From assembly GCA_000155435.1 (NCBI GenBank), contig DS990260.1, forward strand, positions 500,943 to 556,884: a stretch of 55,942 nucleotides of DNA, read 5' to 3'. Position 1 is the stretch's first letter. Each line of letters opens with the position of its first letter. This DNA is from Clostridiales bacterium 1_7_47FAA. GTDB lineage: Bacteria; Bacillota; Clostridia; Lachnospirales; Lachnospiraceae. The notes under the pieces were generated by a model that was not told the DNA's origin, did not search any database, and saw only the letters and a list, made by a program, of their open reading frames with translations. Positions 17,255-25,579 of this stretch are shown one piece after another. The translations under genes and the position numbers were made by a program.

Positions 17255-18133
17255 CTATGGCGTGCATGTGTACTCATTTCCAAGTATTTCTGAAAGATTC
17301 TCCTTGATTTTCCCGGCCACATCCGGCTTGTTCATGGAATAGATGTGGATTCCGTTGACCCCGTTGGCAATCAGGTCGATGATCTGGTCCGTTGCATAGG
17401 CAATGCCAGCCTGCTTCATGGCAGCCGGATGATCCCCGAACCGGTCCACGATGGACATGAACCTGGACGGCAGGTACGTGCCGGACATCTGTGTGATACG
17501 CTTGATCTGTTTCGCATTGGTAACCGGCATGATCCCGGCAATGACAGGGACCGTGATTCCCTTTTCCCGGATGCGGTACAGATAGCTGTACAGGATGCTG
17601 TTATCAAAAAACATCTGGGTGGTCACGAAATCGCAGCCAGCCTCCACCTTCTGTTTCAGATAGTCCATGTCCACCGACTTGTTGGCGGATTCCACATGGC
17701 CCTCCGGATAGCAGGCAGCGCCGATGCAGAAATCCCCCGATTGTTTGATTTCCCGGATCAGTTCGGACGCATAGTGGTAAACCTTGGGGGTCTGTCCGTT
17801 TTCAGGGATATCCCCCCTGAGGGCCAGTACATTCTCAATCCCATGTGCCTTCAGCTCCTTAAGCACCCCCTGTACCTTCTCCCTGGTGGATGACACACAG
17901 GTCAGATGGGCAAGGGGCGTCACGCCGTACTCCTTGATGTCCGAGGCAATGCCCACCGTATAATCGCTGGTGCCTCCGCCTGCGCCGTATGTAACGCTCA
18001 TAAATGCCGGCTTAAGCTTGGCAATCTCTTTTGCCGCCTTCTCCACCGTATTATAGTTATCTTCTGTCTTGGGAGGAAATACCTCAAAAGACAGGGTGGG
18101 CTTCCCCTGTGCCAGTATATCCCGAATCTTCAT
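17255..18133 (-). CDS. metF: 5,10-methylenetetrahydrofolate reductase
   Basis: A 292-residue TIM-barrel flavoenzyme making methyl-tetrahydrofolate for MetH. Visible landmarks are FEVFPPKTEDN (about residue 16, with the catalytic Glu), VTYGAGGG (about 48), ALRGDIP (about 104) and the C-terminal NGVNGIHIYSMNKP. It is the first gene of the operon metF - activation protein - threonine aldolase - metH, with 9-38 bp gaps. I found no SAM riboswitch upstream. Confidence 0.95.
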   Translation of the reverse strand: MKIRDILAQGKPTLSFEVFPPKTEDNYNTVEKAAKEIAKLKPAFMSVTYGAGGGTSDYTVGIASDIKEYGVTPLAHLTCVSSTREKVQGVLKELKAHGIENVLALRGDIPENGQTPKVYHYASELIREIKQSGDFCIGAACYPEGHVESANKSVDMDYLKQKVEAGCDFVTTQMFFDNSILYSYLYRIREKGITVPVIAGIMPVTNAKQIKRITQMSGTYLPSRFMSIVDRFGDHPAAMKQAGIAYATDQIIDLIANGVNGIHIYSMNKPDVAGKIKENLSEILGNEYTCTP

Positions 18134-18208
18134 AATCGCTCTGCCTCTCTTTACTCAAAATGCCCCGGCCCCCTTTTCTGATTCAGGATTGCCGGAGCAT
18201 GGATACAC

Positions 18209-18250
18209 AGTGCATGTGCGCTGCTGCATGATACAGCAGCCACGTGCACT
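18209..18250 (-). terminator. Hairpin terminator of glgP
   Basis: AGTGCATGTG pairs with CACGTGCACT with an inner GCTGCTG/CAGCAGC stem. It starts 7 bp past the glgP stop. No long U-tract follows, so readthrough into metF is possible. Confidence 0.55.
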
Positions 18251-18256
18251 TACTAT

Positions 18257-20710
18257 TTACATCTCAACCGTCACTTTTTTCAGGTGCCAGATATCCCTTA
18301 CATACTCCTCAATGGTCCTGTCGGATGTAAACTTACCGCTGTCAGCCACATTGAGGATGGCTGCCTTGGCCCACCACTTCTCATCCCTGTATGCCTTATC
18401 CACCTTGGCATGGGCATCTGCATAGGAACGGAAATCCTTCAGGATGAAGTAGGTATCCGCCTTATCGCTGCTCTTGGTATTCAGCAGGGAGTTATAGATA
18501 TCCCGGAACAGCTCAGGGTTATCCGGCGCATAGTAGCCGTTAATCAGCTGCATCAGCACCCTGCGGATTTCCTGGTCATTGTTAAAGATATCCATTGGAT
18601 AATATCCGCCGTTATTCTCATAATTAATGACCTCATCCGATGACATGCCGAAGATGAAGGCATATTCGCTGCCCACTTCCTCAACAATCTCCACATTGGC
18701 CCCGTCCATGGTGCCCAGTGTCAGGGCGCCGTTGAGCATGAACTTCATGTTGCCCGTGCCCGAAGCCTCCTTGCTGGCCGTGGAAATCTGCTCACTCACA
18801 TCAGCAGCCGCAAAGATAAGCTCTGCGTTGCTTACCCTGTAATCCTCAATGAATACCACCTTAATCTTGCCTCCGATGGACTTGTCATTGTTGATTACAT
18901 CCGCCACGGAATTGATTAACTTGATGGTCAGCTTGGCGCGCTTATAACCGGCCGCCGCCTTGGCGCCGAAGATGAATGTCCTGGGCACCATATCCATGTC
19001 CGGATTATCCTTTAACTGGTTATACAGATACATCACATGCAGGATGTTCATCAGCTGGCGCTTATATTCGTGAAGCCTCTTTACCTGTACGTCAAAGATG
19101 GAACGGGGGTCCACCTCAATCCCGTTGTGTTCCTTGATATATCTGGCCAGACGGATCTTGTTCTGGTACTTGATGTTCATGAATTCCTGCTGGCACTTTT
19201 CATCGTCCGCATAAATCTCCAGCTTCTTGATATGGGGAAGGTTGGTAATCCACTCATCCCCGATCTTGGAGGTCACCCAGTCAGCAAGCAGGGGATTGCC
19301 GTGGAGCAGGAACCTTCTCTGGGTAATGCCGTTGGTCTTGTTGTTGAACTTCTCCGGCATCATCTGATAGAAATCCTTTAATTCCTGGTTCTTAAGGATC
19401 TCGGTGTGCAGTCTGGCAACGCCGTTGACGGAAAAGCTGGCTGCAATGGCCATGTAAGCCATCTTCACCTGTCCGTCGTAGATGATGGACATCTTGCGCA
19501 GCTTCTCCTGGTTGCCCGGATACATGGACTGGATCTGGTTCTGGAACCTGCGGTTGATTTCCTCCACGATCTGGTAAATCCTTGGAAGCAGGCGTGAGAA
19601 CAGCTCTATGGGCCATTTCTCCAGGGCCTCTGACATGATGGTGTGGTTGGTGTACGCACATGTCTTGGTGGTCACCTCCCATGCCTCATCCCAGTTAAGG
19701 CCTTCCTCATCCAAAAGGATACGCATCAGCTCAGGGATTGCAACCGTGGGGTGGGTATCGTTCAGCTGGAACGCCACCTTCTCATGGAACCTGCGGATAT
19801 CGTCATGTTTTTCCTTATACTTTGTGATTGCCCTCTGCACGCTGGCGGAGATGAAGAAATACTGCTGTTTCAGGCGCAGTTCCTTGCCCGCATAGTGGTT
19901 GTCGTTGGGATACAGCACTTCCACTATGGTCTTGGCAAGGTTCTCCTGCTCCACTGCCTTCTGGTAATCGCCCCGGTCAAAGGAATCCAGGTTAAATGTA
20001 TTCACCGGCTCCGCATCCCAGATACGCAGGGTATTCACCACGTTATTGCCGTAACCGATTACCGGCAGGTCATAGGGCACGGCGCGGACCGTCTGATAGC
20101 CGTCCTGCACGAAATGGTTGGCGCCGTTCACATTCTCAATGCGCACATAGCCGCCGAACTTAACTTCCTGCGCATACTCCGGGCGGCGGATTTCAAATGG
20201 GTTGCCGTCCTTCAGCCATTCATCCGGCACCTCAATCTGGTAGCCGTTCTCAATCTTCTGTTTGAACATACCGTAGCGGTAGCGGATGCCGCAGCCGTAA
20301 GCAGGATATCCCAGCGTCGCAAGGGAATCCAGGAAACACGCGGCCAGACGTCCCAGACCGCCGTTGCCAAGGGCAGCGTCCGGTTCCTGGTCCTCGATCA
20401 GGTTTAAATCAAATCCCAGTTCATCCAGCACTTCCTTAATCTCATCATGGGCGCATATGTTGATGATGTTGTTGCCCAGGGCGCGGCCCATCAGGAATTC
20501 CATGGACAGGTAGTATACTGTCTTTGTATCTTTCTTTTCATACTCTTTGTGGGTTGCTATCCACTCGTCGATGATAACATCCTTTACCGCATAGGCAACC
20601 GCCTGGAATACCTGCTGGGGCGTAGCCTCGTCAATGGTACGGCGGAACATGTTCTTCACGTTGTCTATCACGCTGCGCTTGAATGTGACTTTATCAAATC
20701 CTTTATTCAT
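18257..20710 (-). CDS. glgP: Glycogen/maltodextrin phosphorylase
   Basis: A GT35 phosphorylase of 817 residues releasing glucose-1-phosphate from alpha-1,4-glucan. The PLP-lysine region KEASGTGNMKFMLNG and GTMDGANVEI lie at about residues 660-690, and the N-terminal YYLSMEFLMGR at about 65. ATG 20710 (MNKGFDKV) has GGAGG 9 bases upstream; the frame is open 21 codons further. No other glycogen genes are adjacent. Confidence 0.95.
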   Translation of the reverse strand: MNKGFDKVTFKRSVIDNVKNMFRRTIDEATPQQVFQAVAYAVKDVIIDEWIATHKEYEKKDTKTVYYLSMEFLMGRALGNNIINICAHDEIKEVLDELGFDLNLIEDQEPDAALGNGGLGRLAACFLDSLATLGYPAYGCGIRYRYGMFKQKIENGYQIEVPDEWLKDGNPFEIRRPEYAQEVKFGGYVRIENVNGANHFVQDGYQTVRAVPYDLPVIGYGNNVVNTLRIWDAEPVNTFNLDSFDRGDYQKAVEQENLAKTIVEVLYPNDNHYAGKELRLKQQYFFISASVQRAITKYKEKHDDIRRFHEKVAFQLNDTHPTVAIPELMRILLDEEGLNWDEAWEVTTKTCAYTNHTIMSEALEKWPIELFSRLLPRIYQIVEEINRRFQNQIQSMYPGNQEKLRKMSIIYDGQVKMAYMAIAASFSVNGVARLHTEILKNQELKDFYQMMPEKFNNKTNGITQRRFLLHGNPLLADWVTSKIGDEWITNLPHIKKLEIYADDEKCQQEFMNIKYQNKIRLARYIKEHNGIEVDPRSIFDVQVKRLHEYKRQLMNILHVMYLYNQLKDNPDMDMVPRTFIFGAKAAAGYKRAKLTIKLINSVADVINNDKSIGGKIKVVFIEDYRVSNAELIFAAADVSEQISTASKEASGTGNMKFMLNGALTLGTMDGANVEIVEEVGSEYAFIFGMSSDEVINYENNGGYYPMDIFNNDQEIRRVLMQLINGYYAPDNPELFRDIYNSLLNTKSSDKADTYFILKDFRSYADAHAKVDKAYRDEKWWAKAAILNVADSGKFTSDRTIEEYVRDIWHLKKVTVEM

Positions 20711-20736
20711 CGGCACAATCCTCCCTATCCTCATAT

Positions 20737-20760
20737 AGGCGGGGTTTTTTAACCCCGCCT
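20737..20760. other. Perfect hairpin between ileS and glgP
   Basis: AGGCGGGGTT (20737-20746) and AACCCCGCCT (20751-20760) form a perfect 10-bp stem with a TTTT loop, 13 bp past the ileS stop and 27 bp before the glgP start. The sequence after it on the reverse strand (TATATGAGG) is not U-rich, so termination would be weak. It may attenuate readthrough or protect the ileS 3' end. Confidence 0.6.
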
Positions 20761-20772
20761 CCCATATTAACA

Positions 20773-23700
20773 TTATTTCATGGTCTTTTCAACACCAAGC
20801 ATGACTTTTTCGCCGTTGATGCCCCACTCCTTGGCATAGCCGCCCATCCTTCCAAGGAAGATGGTATCAGCCATTACCTCGGCCTTGATCTGGTCTGCAT
20901 TGGCCTTCAGAAGCTCTGCAATCCTGTCATTGTCATCCTGGTAAACAGCGATATGGTCCATGACCTCAAAACCTGCTTCCTTACGCATGGTCTGGATCTT
21001 GCTGATGATCTCGCGGACAAAGCCTTCCTCAACCAGTTCCGGTGTCAGGTTGGTATCCAGCACCACGGTCAGGTAGTTGTCCTCTTCCGTCACATATCCG
21101 TCCTTCTGTGATACGTCAATCAGAAGGTCGTCCTTTGTCAACACCACTTCCTGCCCTGCGAAGTCAAAGGTCAGGGCGCCGCTTTCATTCAGCGTATCCA
21201 TGGCGGCGCTGCCATCAATATCCGTAAGGGCCTGGCGGATCTGTCCCAGGAGTTTCCCGTACTTGGGTCCCACCGTCTTAAGCTGGGGCTTAAAGGTGTA
21301 GGAAGTAAATTCCCTCACATCATCGGAGAAGGCCACTTTCTTCACATTCAGCTCATCCTCAATAATCTTCACATAGAATTCGGACAGGGCGTGGTCAGCC
21401 TTGATATACATCTGGGCAATAGGCTGGCGGTTCTTGATGTTGGCGGCATTCCTTGCGGCGCGGCCCATGACCACGGCCTTTAAGACCTCATCCATGTCCT
21501 GCTCCAGGCTGGTGTCAATCCAGGCCTCCTGCACCTCGGGGAAGTCGCACAGGTGAACGCTTTCAGGCGCGTCCGCATCAATCTTCCTGACAATGTTCTG
21601 GTAAATCTGCTCTGTCATGAACGGGATCATGGGAGCCGCTGCCTTGGCAACCGTCACAAGGGCGGTATAGAGGGTCATGTAAGCATTAACCTTATCCTGC
21701 TCCATGCCCTTGGCCCAGAAACGCTCGCGGCTTCTGCGCACATACCAGTTGCTCATGTCGTCCACAAACTCCTGCAGCGACCTTGCGGCCTCGGGAATCT
21801 GGTAATTCATCAGGTTATCATCCACACATTTAACCATGGAGTTCATCTTGGAAAGCAGCCACTTATCCATGACAGGAAGCTTATCATACTCCAGGGTGTG
21901 CTTTGTGGCGTCGAAATTATCAATATTGGCATAGAGTACCCAGAATGCATAGGTATTCCACAGGGTGCCCATGAACTTACGCTGTCCTTCGGTCACGGCC
22001 TTGTCCTGGTATCTCTTGGGAAGCCAGGGCGCGCTGCAGGTATAGAAGAACCAGCGGATGGCATCCGCGCCATGGGCTGCCAGGGTATCAAAGGGATCTA
22101 CCGCATTGCCCTTGGACTTGCTCATCTTCTGTCCGTTCTCATCCAGTACCAGGCCCATGACAACAACATTTTCATAAGGCGCCTTGTTAAAGAGCAGGGT
22201 GGATTCAGCCAGCAGGGAATAGAACCATCCGCGGGTCTGGTCCACTGCCTCGGAGATGAACTGTGCCGGGAACTGTGATTCAAACAGTTCCTTATTCTCA
22301 AATGGATAGTGGTGCTGTGCAAATGGCATGGCGCCGGAGTCAAACCAGCAGTCAATGACCTCGGGAACGCGCTTCATAAGCCCGCCGCACTTGGGACACT
22401 TGATATTCACATTGTCGATATACGGACGGTGAAGCTCGATGTCCTCCGGACAGTTGTCGGACATGCTCTTTAACTCTTCAATGCTTCCGATGGAATGCTG
22501 GTGTCCGCACCCGCACTCCCAGATATTAAGAGGCGTTCCCCAATACCGGTTCCTGGAAATGCCCCAGTCCTGGATATTCTCCAGCCAGTCGCCGAAACGG
22601 CCCTTGCCGATGGCGTCAGGAACCCAGTTAATGGTATTGTTGTTGCGGATCAAATCCTCCTTCACAGCAGTCATCTTGATGAACCAGGATTCCCTTGCAT
22701 AGTAAATCAGCGGTGTGCCGCATCTCCAGCAGTGGGGATAGCTGTGTTCAAAAGCAGGGGCTGAGAACAGAAGCCCCCTTGACTTCAGGTCCTTTAACAC
22801 CAGCGGGTCCGCGTCCTTGACAAAGGTGCCTGCAAATGGTGTCTCGCTTGTCATATCACCCTTTGCGTCCACCAGCTGTACAAAGGGAAGGTCGTATCTG
22901 CGTCCCACATTGGCATCGTCCTCACCGAATGCAGGGGCGATGTGTACGATTCCCGTACCGTCCGTCAGTGTTACGTAGGTGTCGCACACCACGTAATATG
23001 CTTTCTTGTGCTGCTTCTCAGCAAGGGGCACGGAGCACCCGTACAGAGGCTCGTATTCCTTATATTCCAAATCCTTGCCCTTGTAATTCTCAAGTACTTC
23101 GTAATCCTCGCCCAGCACGGTGGCGGCCAGGGCCTGGGCAATATAATAGGTATAGCCGTCCCCGGTCCTTACCTTCACATAATCCTCCACCGGGTTCACG
23201 CAGAGGGCCAGGTTGCTTGGAAGGGTCCAGGGCGTGGTGGTCCATGCCAGGATATAGGCATCCTCGTCCTTTACCTTAAACCGCGCGATGGCGGAACGTT
23301 CTTTTACATCCTTGTAACCCTGGGCAACCTCATGGGAGGAAAGGGGGGTCCCGCAGCGCGGACAGTAGGGAACCACCTTAAAGCCCTTGTATAAAAGGCC
23401 CTTGTCCCAGATCTGCTTTAACGCCCACCACTCAGATTCAATGAAATTATTCTCATAAGTCACATATGGGTCATCCATATCAGCCCAGAAACCGACGGTG
23501 TTGGAGAAATCCTCCCACATGCCTTTGTATTTCCAGACGCTTTCCTTACACTCCCTGATGAACGGCTCCAGCCCGTACTGTTCAATCTGGTCCTTGCCGT
23601 CCAGTCCCAGTTTCTTCTCCACTTCCAGCTCCACGGGGAGTCCGTGGGTATCCCATCCCGCCTTACGCGGCACCATGTAGCCTTTCATGGCCCGGTATCT

Positions 23701-23907
23701 CGGGATCATGTCCTTGATGACACGGGTTTCCACGTGGCCGATATGGGGCTTGCCGTTGGCGGTGGGCGGTCCGTCATAGAACACGTAAGGCTTGCAGCCC
23801 TCGCGCATCTTGATGCTCTTCTCGAAGATGTGCTCATCTTCCCAGAATTTTTCCACTTCTTTTTCTCTTTCCACAAACTTAAGGTCTGTGGAGACTTTGT
23901 CATACAT
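20773..23907 (-). CDS. ileS: Isoleucyl-tRNA synthetase
   Basis: A class I tRNA synthetase of 1,044 residues, the long clostridial/eukaryote-like type. HIGH-type motif GKPHIGHVETR is at about 52-62 and KMSKSKGN at about 600. Cysteine pairs in CGCGH and CPKCGG suggest zinc sites. The start follows GGAGG. Expression is controlled by the T-box leader upstream. Confidence 0.97.
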   Translation of the reverse strand: MYDKVSTDLKFVEREKEVEKFWEDEHIFEKSIKMREGCKPYVFYDGPPTANGKPHIGHVETRVIKDMIPRYRAMKGYMVPRKAGWDTHGLPVELEVEKKLGLDGKDQIEQYGLEPFIRECKESVWKYKGMWEDFSNTVGFWADMDDPYVTYENNFIESEWWALKQIWDKGLLYKGFKVVPYCPRCGTPLSSHEVAQGYKDVKERSAIARFKVKDEDAYILAWTTTPWTLPSNLALCVNPVEDYVKVRTGDGYTYYIAQALAATVLGEDYEVLENYKGKDLEYKEYEPLYGCSVPLAEKQHKKAYYVVCDTYVTLTDGTGIVHIAPAFGEDDANVGRRYDLPFVQLVDAKGDMTSETPFAGTFVKDADPLVLKDLKSRGLLFSAPAFEHSYPHCWRCGTPLIYYARESWFIKMTAVKEDLIRNNNTINWVPDAIGKGRFGDWLENIQDWGISRNRYWGTPLNIWECGCGHQHSIGSIEELKSMSDNCPEDIELHRPYIDNVNIKCPKCGGLMKRVPEVIDCWFDSGAMPFAQHHYPFENKELFESQFPAQFISEAVDQTRGWFYSLLAESTLLFNKAPYENVVVMGLVLDENGQKMSKSKGNAVDPFDTLAAHGADAIRWFFYTCSAPWLPKRYQDKAVTEGQRKFMGTLWNTYAFWVLYANIDNFDATKHTLEYDKLPVMDKWLLSKMNSMVKCVDDNLMNYQIPEAARSLQEFVDDMSNWYVRRSRERFWAKGMEQDKVNAYMTLYTALVTVAKAAAPMIPFMTEQIYQNIVRKIDADAPESVHLCDFPEVQEAWIDTSLEQDMDEVLKAVVMGRAARNAANIKNRQPIAQMYIKADHALSEFYVKIIEDELNVKKVAFSDDVREFTSYTFKPQLKTVGPKYGKLLGQIRQALTDIDGSAAMDTLNESGALTFDFAGQEVVLTKDDLLIDVSQKDGYVTEEDNYLTVVLDTNLTPELVEEGFVREIISKIQTMRKEAGFEVMDHIAVYQDDNDRIAELLKANADQIKAEVMADTIFLGRMGGYAKEWGINGEKVMLGVEKTMK

Positions 23908-23971
23908 CCTTGGATTCCTCCATTCCTAGTTTTATATACTCTGGTATGTGCTGTGTTATATGGATTCATAT

Positions 23972-24262
23972 AAAAAAGGCTTCCGTCCCGAACAGGACGA
24001 AAGCCGTAAATAACTCCTTCGTTTAACCACCTATTACTGCATACCATCATATGAGTCCCTTTAACGCAGGAATTGCGTCCCGGCTTACCATGCGGCGTGT
24101 CCATGCATCCCCTGGATGCCTGCGGACCTTGTCCCATCTTCTCAGCCGGACAGCTCCGGAGTGATATTCAGTCCTGCATTACTGGCACCGGGCTTCCACC
24201 ATCCCCGGCTCTCTGAGGCGTTCCTGCAGACCTACTGTCTCCTTCACAGCTTTTACCATTTA
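23972..24262 (-). ncRNA. T-box leader (tRNA-Ile-sensing) of ileS
   Basis: On the reverse strand, between promoter and ileS: a long stem I with an AGAGAG...GGTGGAAG segment, an AUC triplet in GAATATCAC (24163-24165) as candidate isoleucine specifier, and T-box sequence AGGTGGTTAAACG (24020-24032). The UGGU bulge there would pair with the ACCA end of tRNA-Ile. A strong terminator follows: GGCTTTCGTCC/GGACGGAAGCC (23978-24005) then TTTTTT (23972-23977). Uncharged tRNA-Ile should stabilise the antiterminator and allow ileS transcription. Stem boundaries are approximate. Confidence 0.88.
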
Positions 24263-24270
24263 ACTTCTTT

Positions 24271-24299
24271 ATTATAATAATGCCTTGGGGAAATGTCAA
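24271..24299 (-). promoter_or_regulatory. ileS promoter
   Basis: Perfect consensus on the reverse strand: TTGACA (24294-24299), 17-bp spacer, TATAAT (24271-24276), just upstream of the T-box leader. Confidence 0.9.
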
Positions 24300-24371
24300 C
24301 CTTAACCGCAATTTTAATCACACACAGCCCTTGTCCGGTGTAATTATTCTGTTACAATCCATCATATACTG

Positions 24372-24429
24372 TTGACAAATACAACTGACGGCGTTAATAT
24401 TATACACTATAAATATTTAACATTGTTAA
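24372..24429 (+). promoter_or_regulatory. Promoter and candidate MarR operator
   Basis: TTGACA (24372-24377), 17-bp spacer, TAATAT (24395-24400). A perfect dyad TTAACA-T-TGTTAA (24417-24429) lies around the expected transcription start, 26 bp before the marR start. This placement fits autorepression of the whole exporter operon. Confidence 0.75.
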
Positions 24430-24454
24430 CTATTTTTCCAAAAGGAGGAAAAAC

Positions 24455-24955
24455 ATGTCGGATGAACGGAATGAGAAAATACTTCAGTCAGAGCTGATGC
24501 AGATCATGCAAAGGATGAAGAAAATCAGGCTGAATATCTTATCCGAGCAGGTGATTTATTCGGAATATTATGCATTGGAACAGATTGACCGGTATGTGAA
24601 GGAACATCCGGGTTCCATCGGCATCTATGTGTCGGAGCTGGCCGAAAGCATGAAAATCGTGCCCTCTTCCGCCTCCCGCCTGCTTAACACCATGGAGGGA
24701 AAAGGACTTATAACAAGAAAAGTCGACACCGGAAGCAGGAGGAATATTTTCGTATGCCTGACGCCTGCGGGCAGGGATATCCTGACCAGCACGGCCCGGG
24801 ATATGGATCTTCTGAAATCACAGATCATACGGAGGATGGGACCGGAGGATATATCCCGGCTCATCGGACTCTGGGGCAGGCTGGCCGATATCATGGAGGA
24901 CGAGATGCACCAGCTTCTGGAGCGCAGGAAAAAGAGAACGGAGGAACAGCCATGA
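24455..24955 (+). CDS. MarR-family transcription regulator
   Basis: A 166-residue winged-HTH regulator. The recognition region VSELAESMKIVPSSASRLLN (about 54-73) and wing sequence ITRKVDTGSRRN (about 82-93) are typical. It is first in the exporter operon and overlaps the kinase-like gene by ATGA. An AAAGGAGG site precedes the ATG. It probably represses its own operon from the dyad at 24417-24429 until a small molecule binds. The ligand is unknown. Confidence 0.92.
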   Translation: MSDERNEKILQSELMQIMQRMKKIRLNILSEQVIYSEYYALEQIDRYVKEHPGSIGIYVSELAESMKIVPSSASRLLNTMEGKGLITRKVDTGSRRNIFVCLTPAGRDILTSTARDMDLLKSQIIRRMGPEDISRLIGLWGRLADIMEDEMHQLLERRKKRTEEQP

Positions 24956-25578
24956 GACGCAGCTGCATTACCATTGAACGGCAATATGGAAGCGGAGGAC
25001 GGGAAATTGGACGGATCCTGTCCCATAAGCTCGGAATCCCTTTTTATGACGGGGAACTGCTGCTGCTGGCAGCGGAGCGGTTCGGGCTGAATCCCGGGGT
25101 CCTGAAGGAAAAGGATGAAAAACGCAGCGGAAGCCTGCTCCACGACATTGCCGTGTTTGCGGGCAGCATGCAGGATTACGGGCGGATGTTTGAGCCTTAC
25201 CAGCAGTTTGAGGCGGTCAGTGAGACCATACGGCGGCTGGCCATGGAAGGTCCCGGGATCTTCATTGGAAGGTGTGCGGACACGGTCCTGAAAAATGTGT
25301 GCGGTTCCCTGAACATTTTCATCTATGCGTCCTCCATGGAGGAACGGATACAGCGGATCCATCATACGGACCATGTGCCCTTAAAGAACATCGAAGCCTA
25401 TATCCGGCGCAAGGACCAGCAGAGAAGGGAATATTATAAGATGTTTGCTGAAAAGGAATGGGGCAGGATGGAAAACCATGACATCTGCCTGAATACCAGT
25501 TCCTTCGGATATGAAGGATGTGCCGATATTATAGCTGCCATGGCTGACAGAGCATCCGGCAGCAGGAAGAAGGAATAA
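24952..25578 (+). CDS. Cytidylate-kinase-like P-loop protein
   Basis: A 208-residue member of the Cytidylate_kin2 group. The opening ITIERQYGSGGREIGR (about residues 5-20) is the glycine-rich P-loop region of this family, and the adenylate-kinase-like core includes FIGRCADTVL. True CMP kinase activity is not established for this group. Lying second in a MarR-ABC exporter operon with a 4-bp overlap, it may modify an exported or sensed compound. That is inference. Confidence 0.82.
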   Translation: MRRSCITIERQYGSGGREIGRILSHKLGIPFYDGELLLLAAERFGLNPGVLKEKDEKRSGSLLHDIAVFAGSMQDYGRMFEPYQQFEAVSETIRRLAMEGPGIFIGRCADTVLKNVCGSLNIFIYASSMEERIQRIHHTDHVPLKNIEAYIRRKDQQRREYYKMFAEKEWGRMENHDICLNTSSFGYEGCADIIAAMADRASGSRKKE

Positions 25579-25579
25579 G

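Noticed and set aside
18134-18256. A SAM riboswitch before metF
   Set aside because: The 123-bp gap holds a glgP hairpin and a short GC-rich inverted repeat but no S-box consensus.
20737-20760. A definite rho-independent terminator for ileS
   Set aside because: The stem is perfect, but the T-run is in the loop and no U-tract follows on the transcribed strand, so it is listed only as a hairpin.
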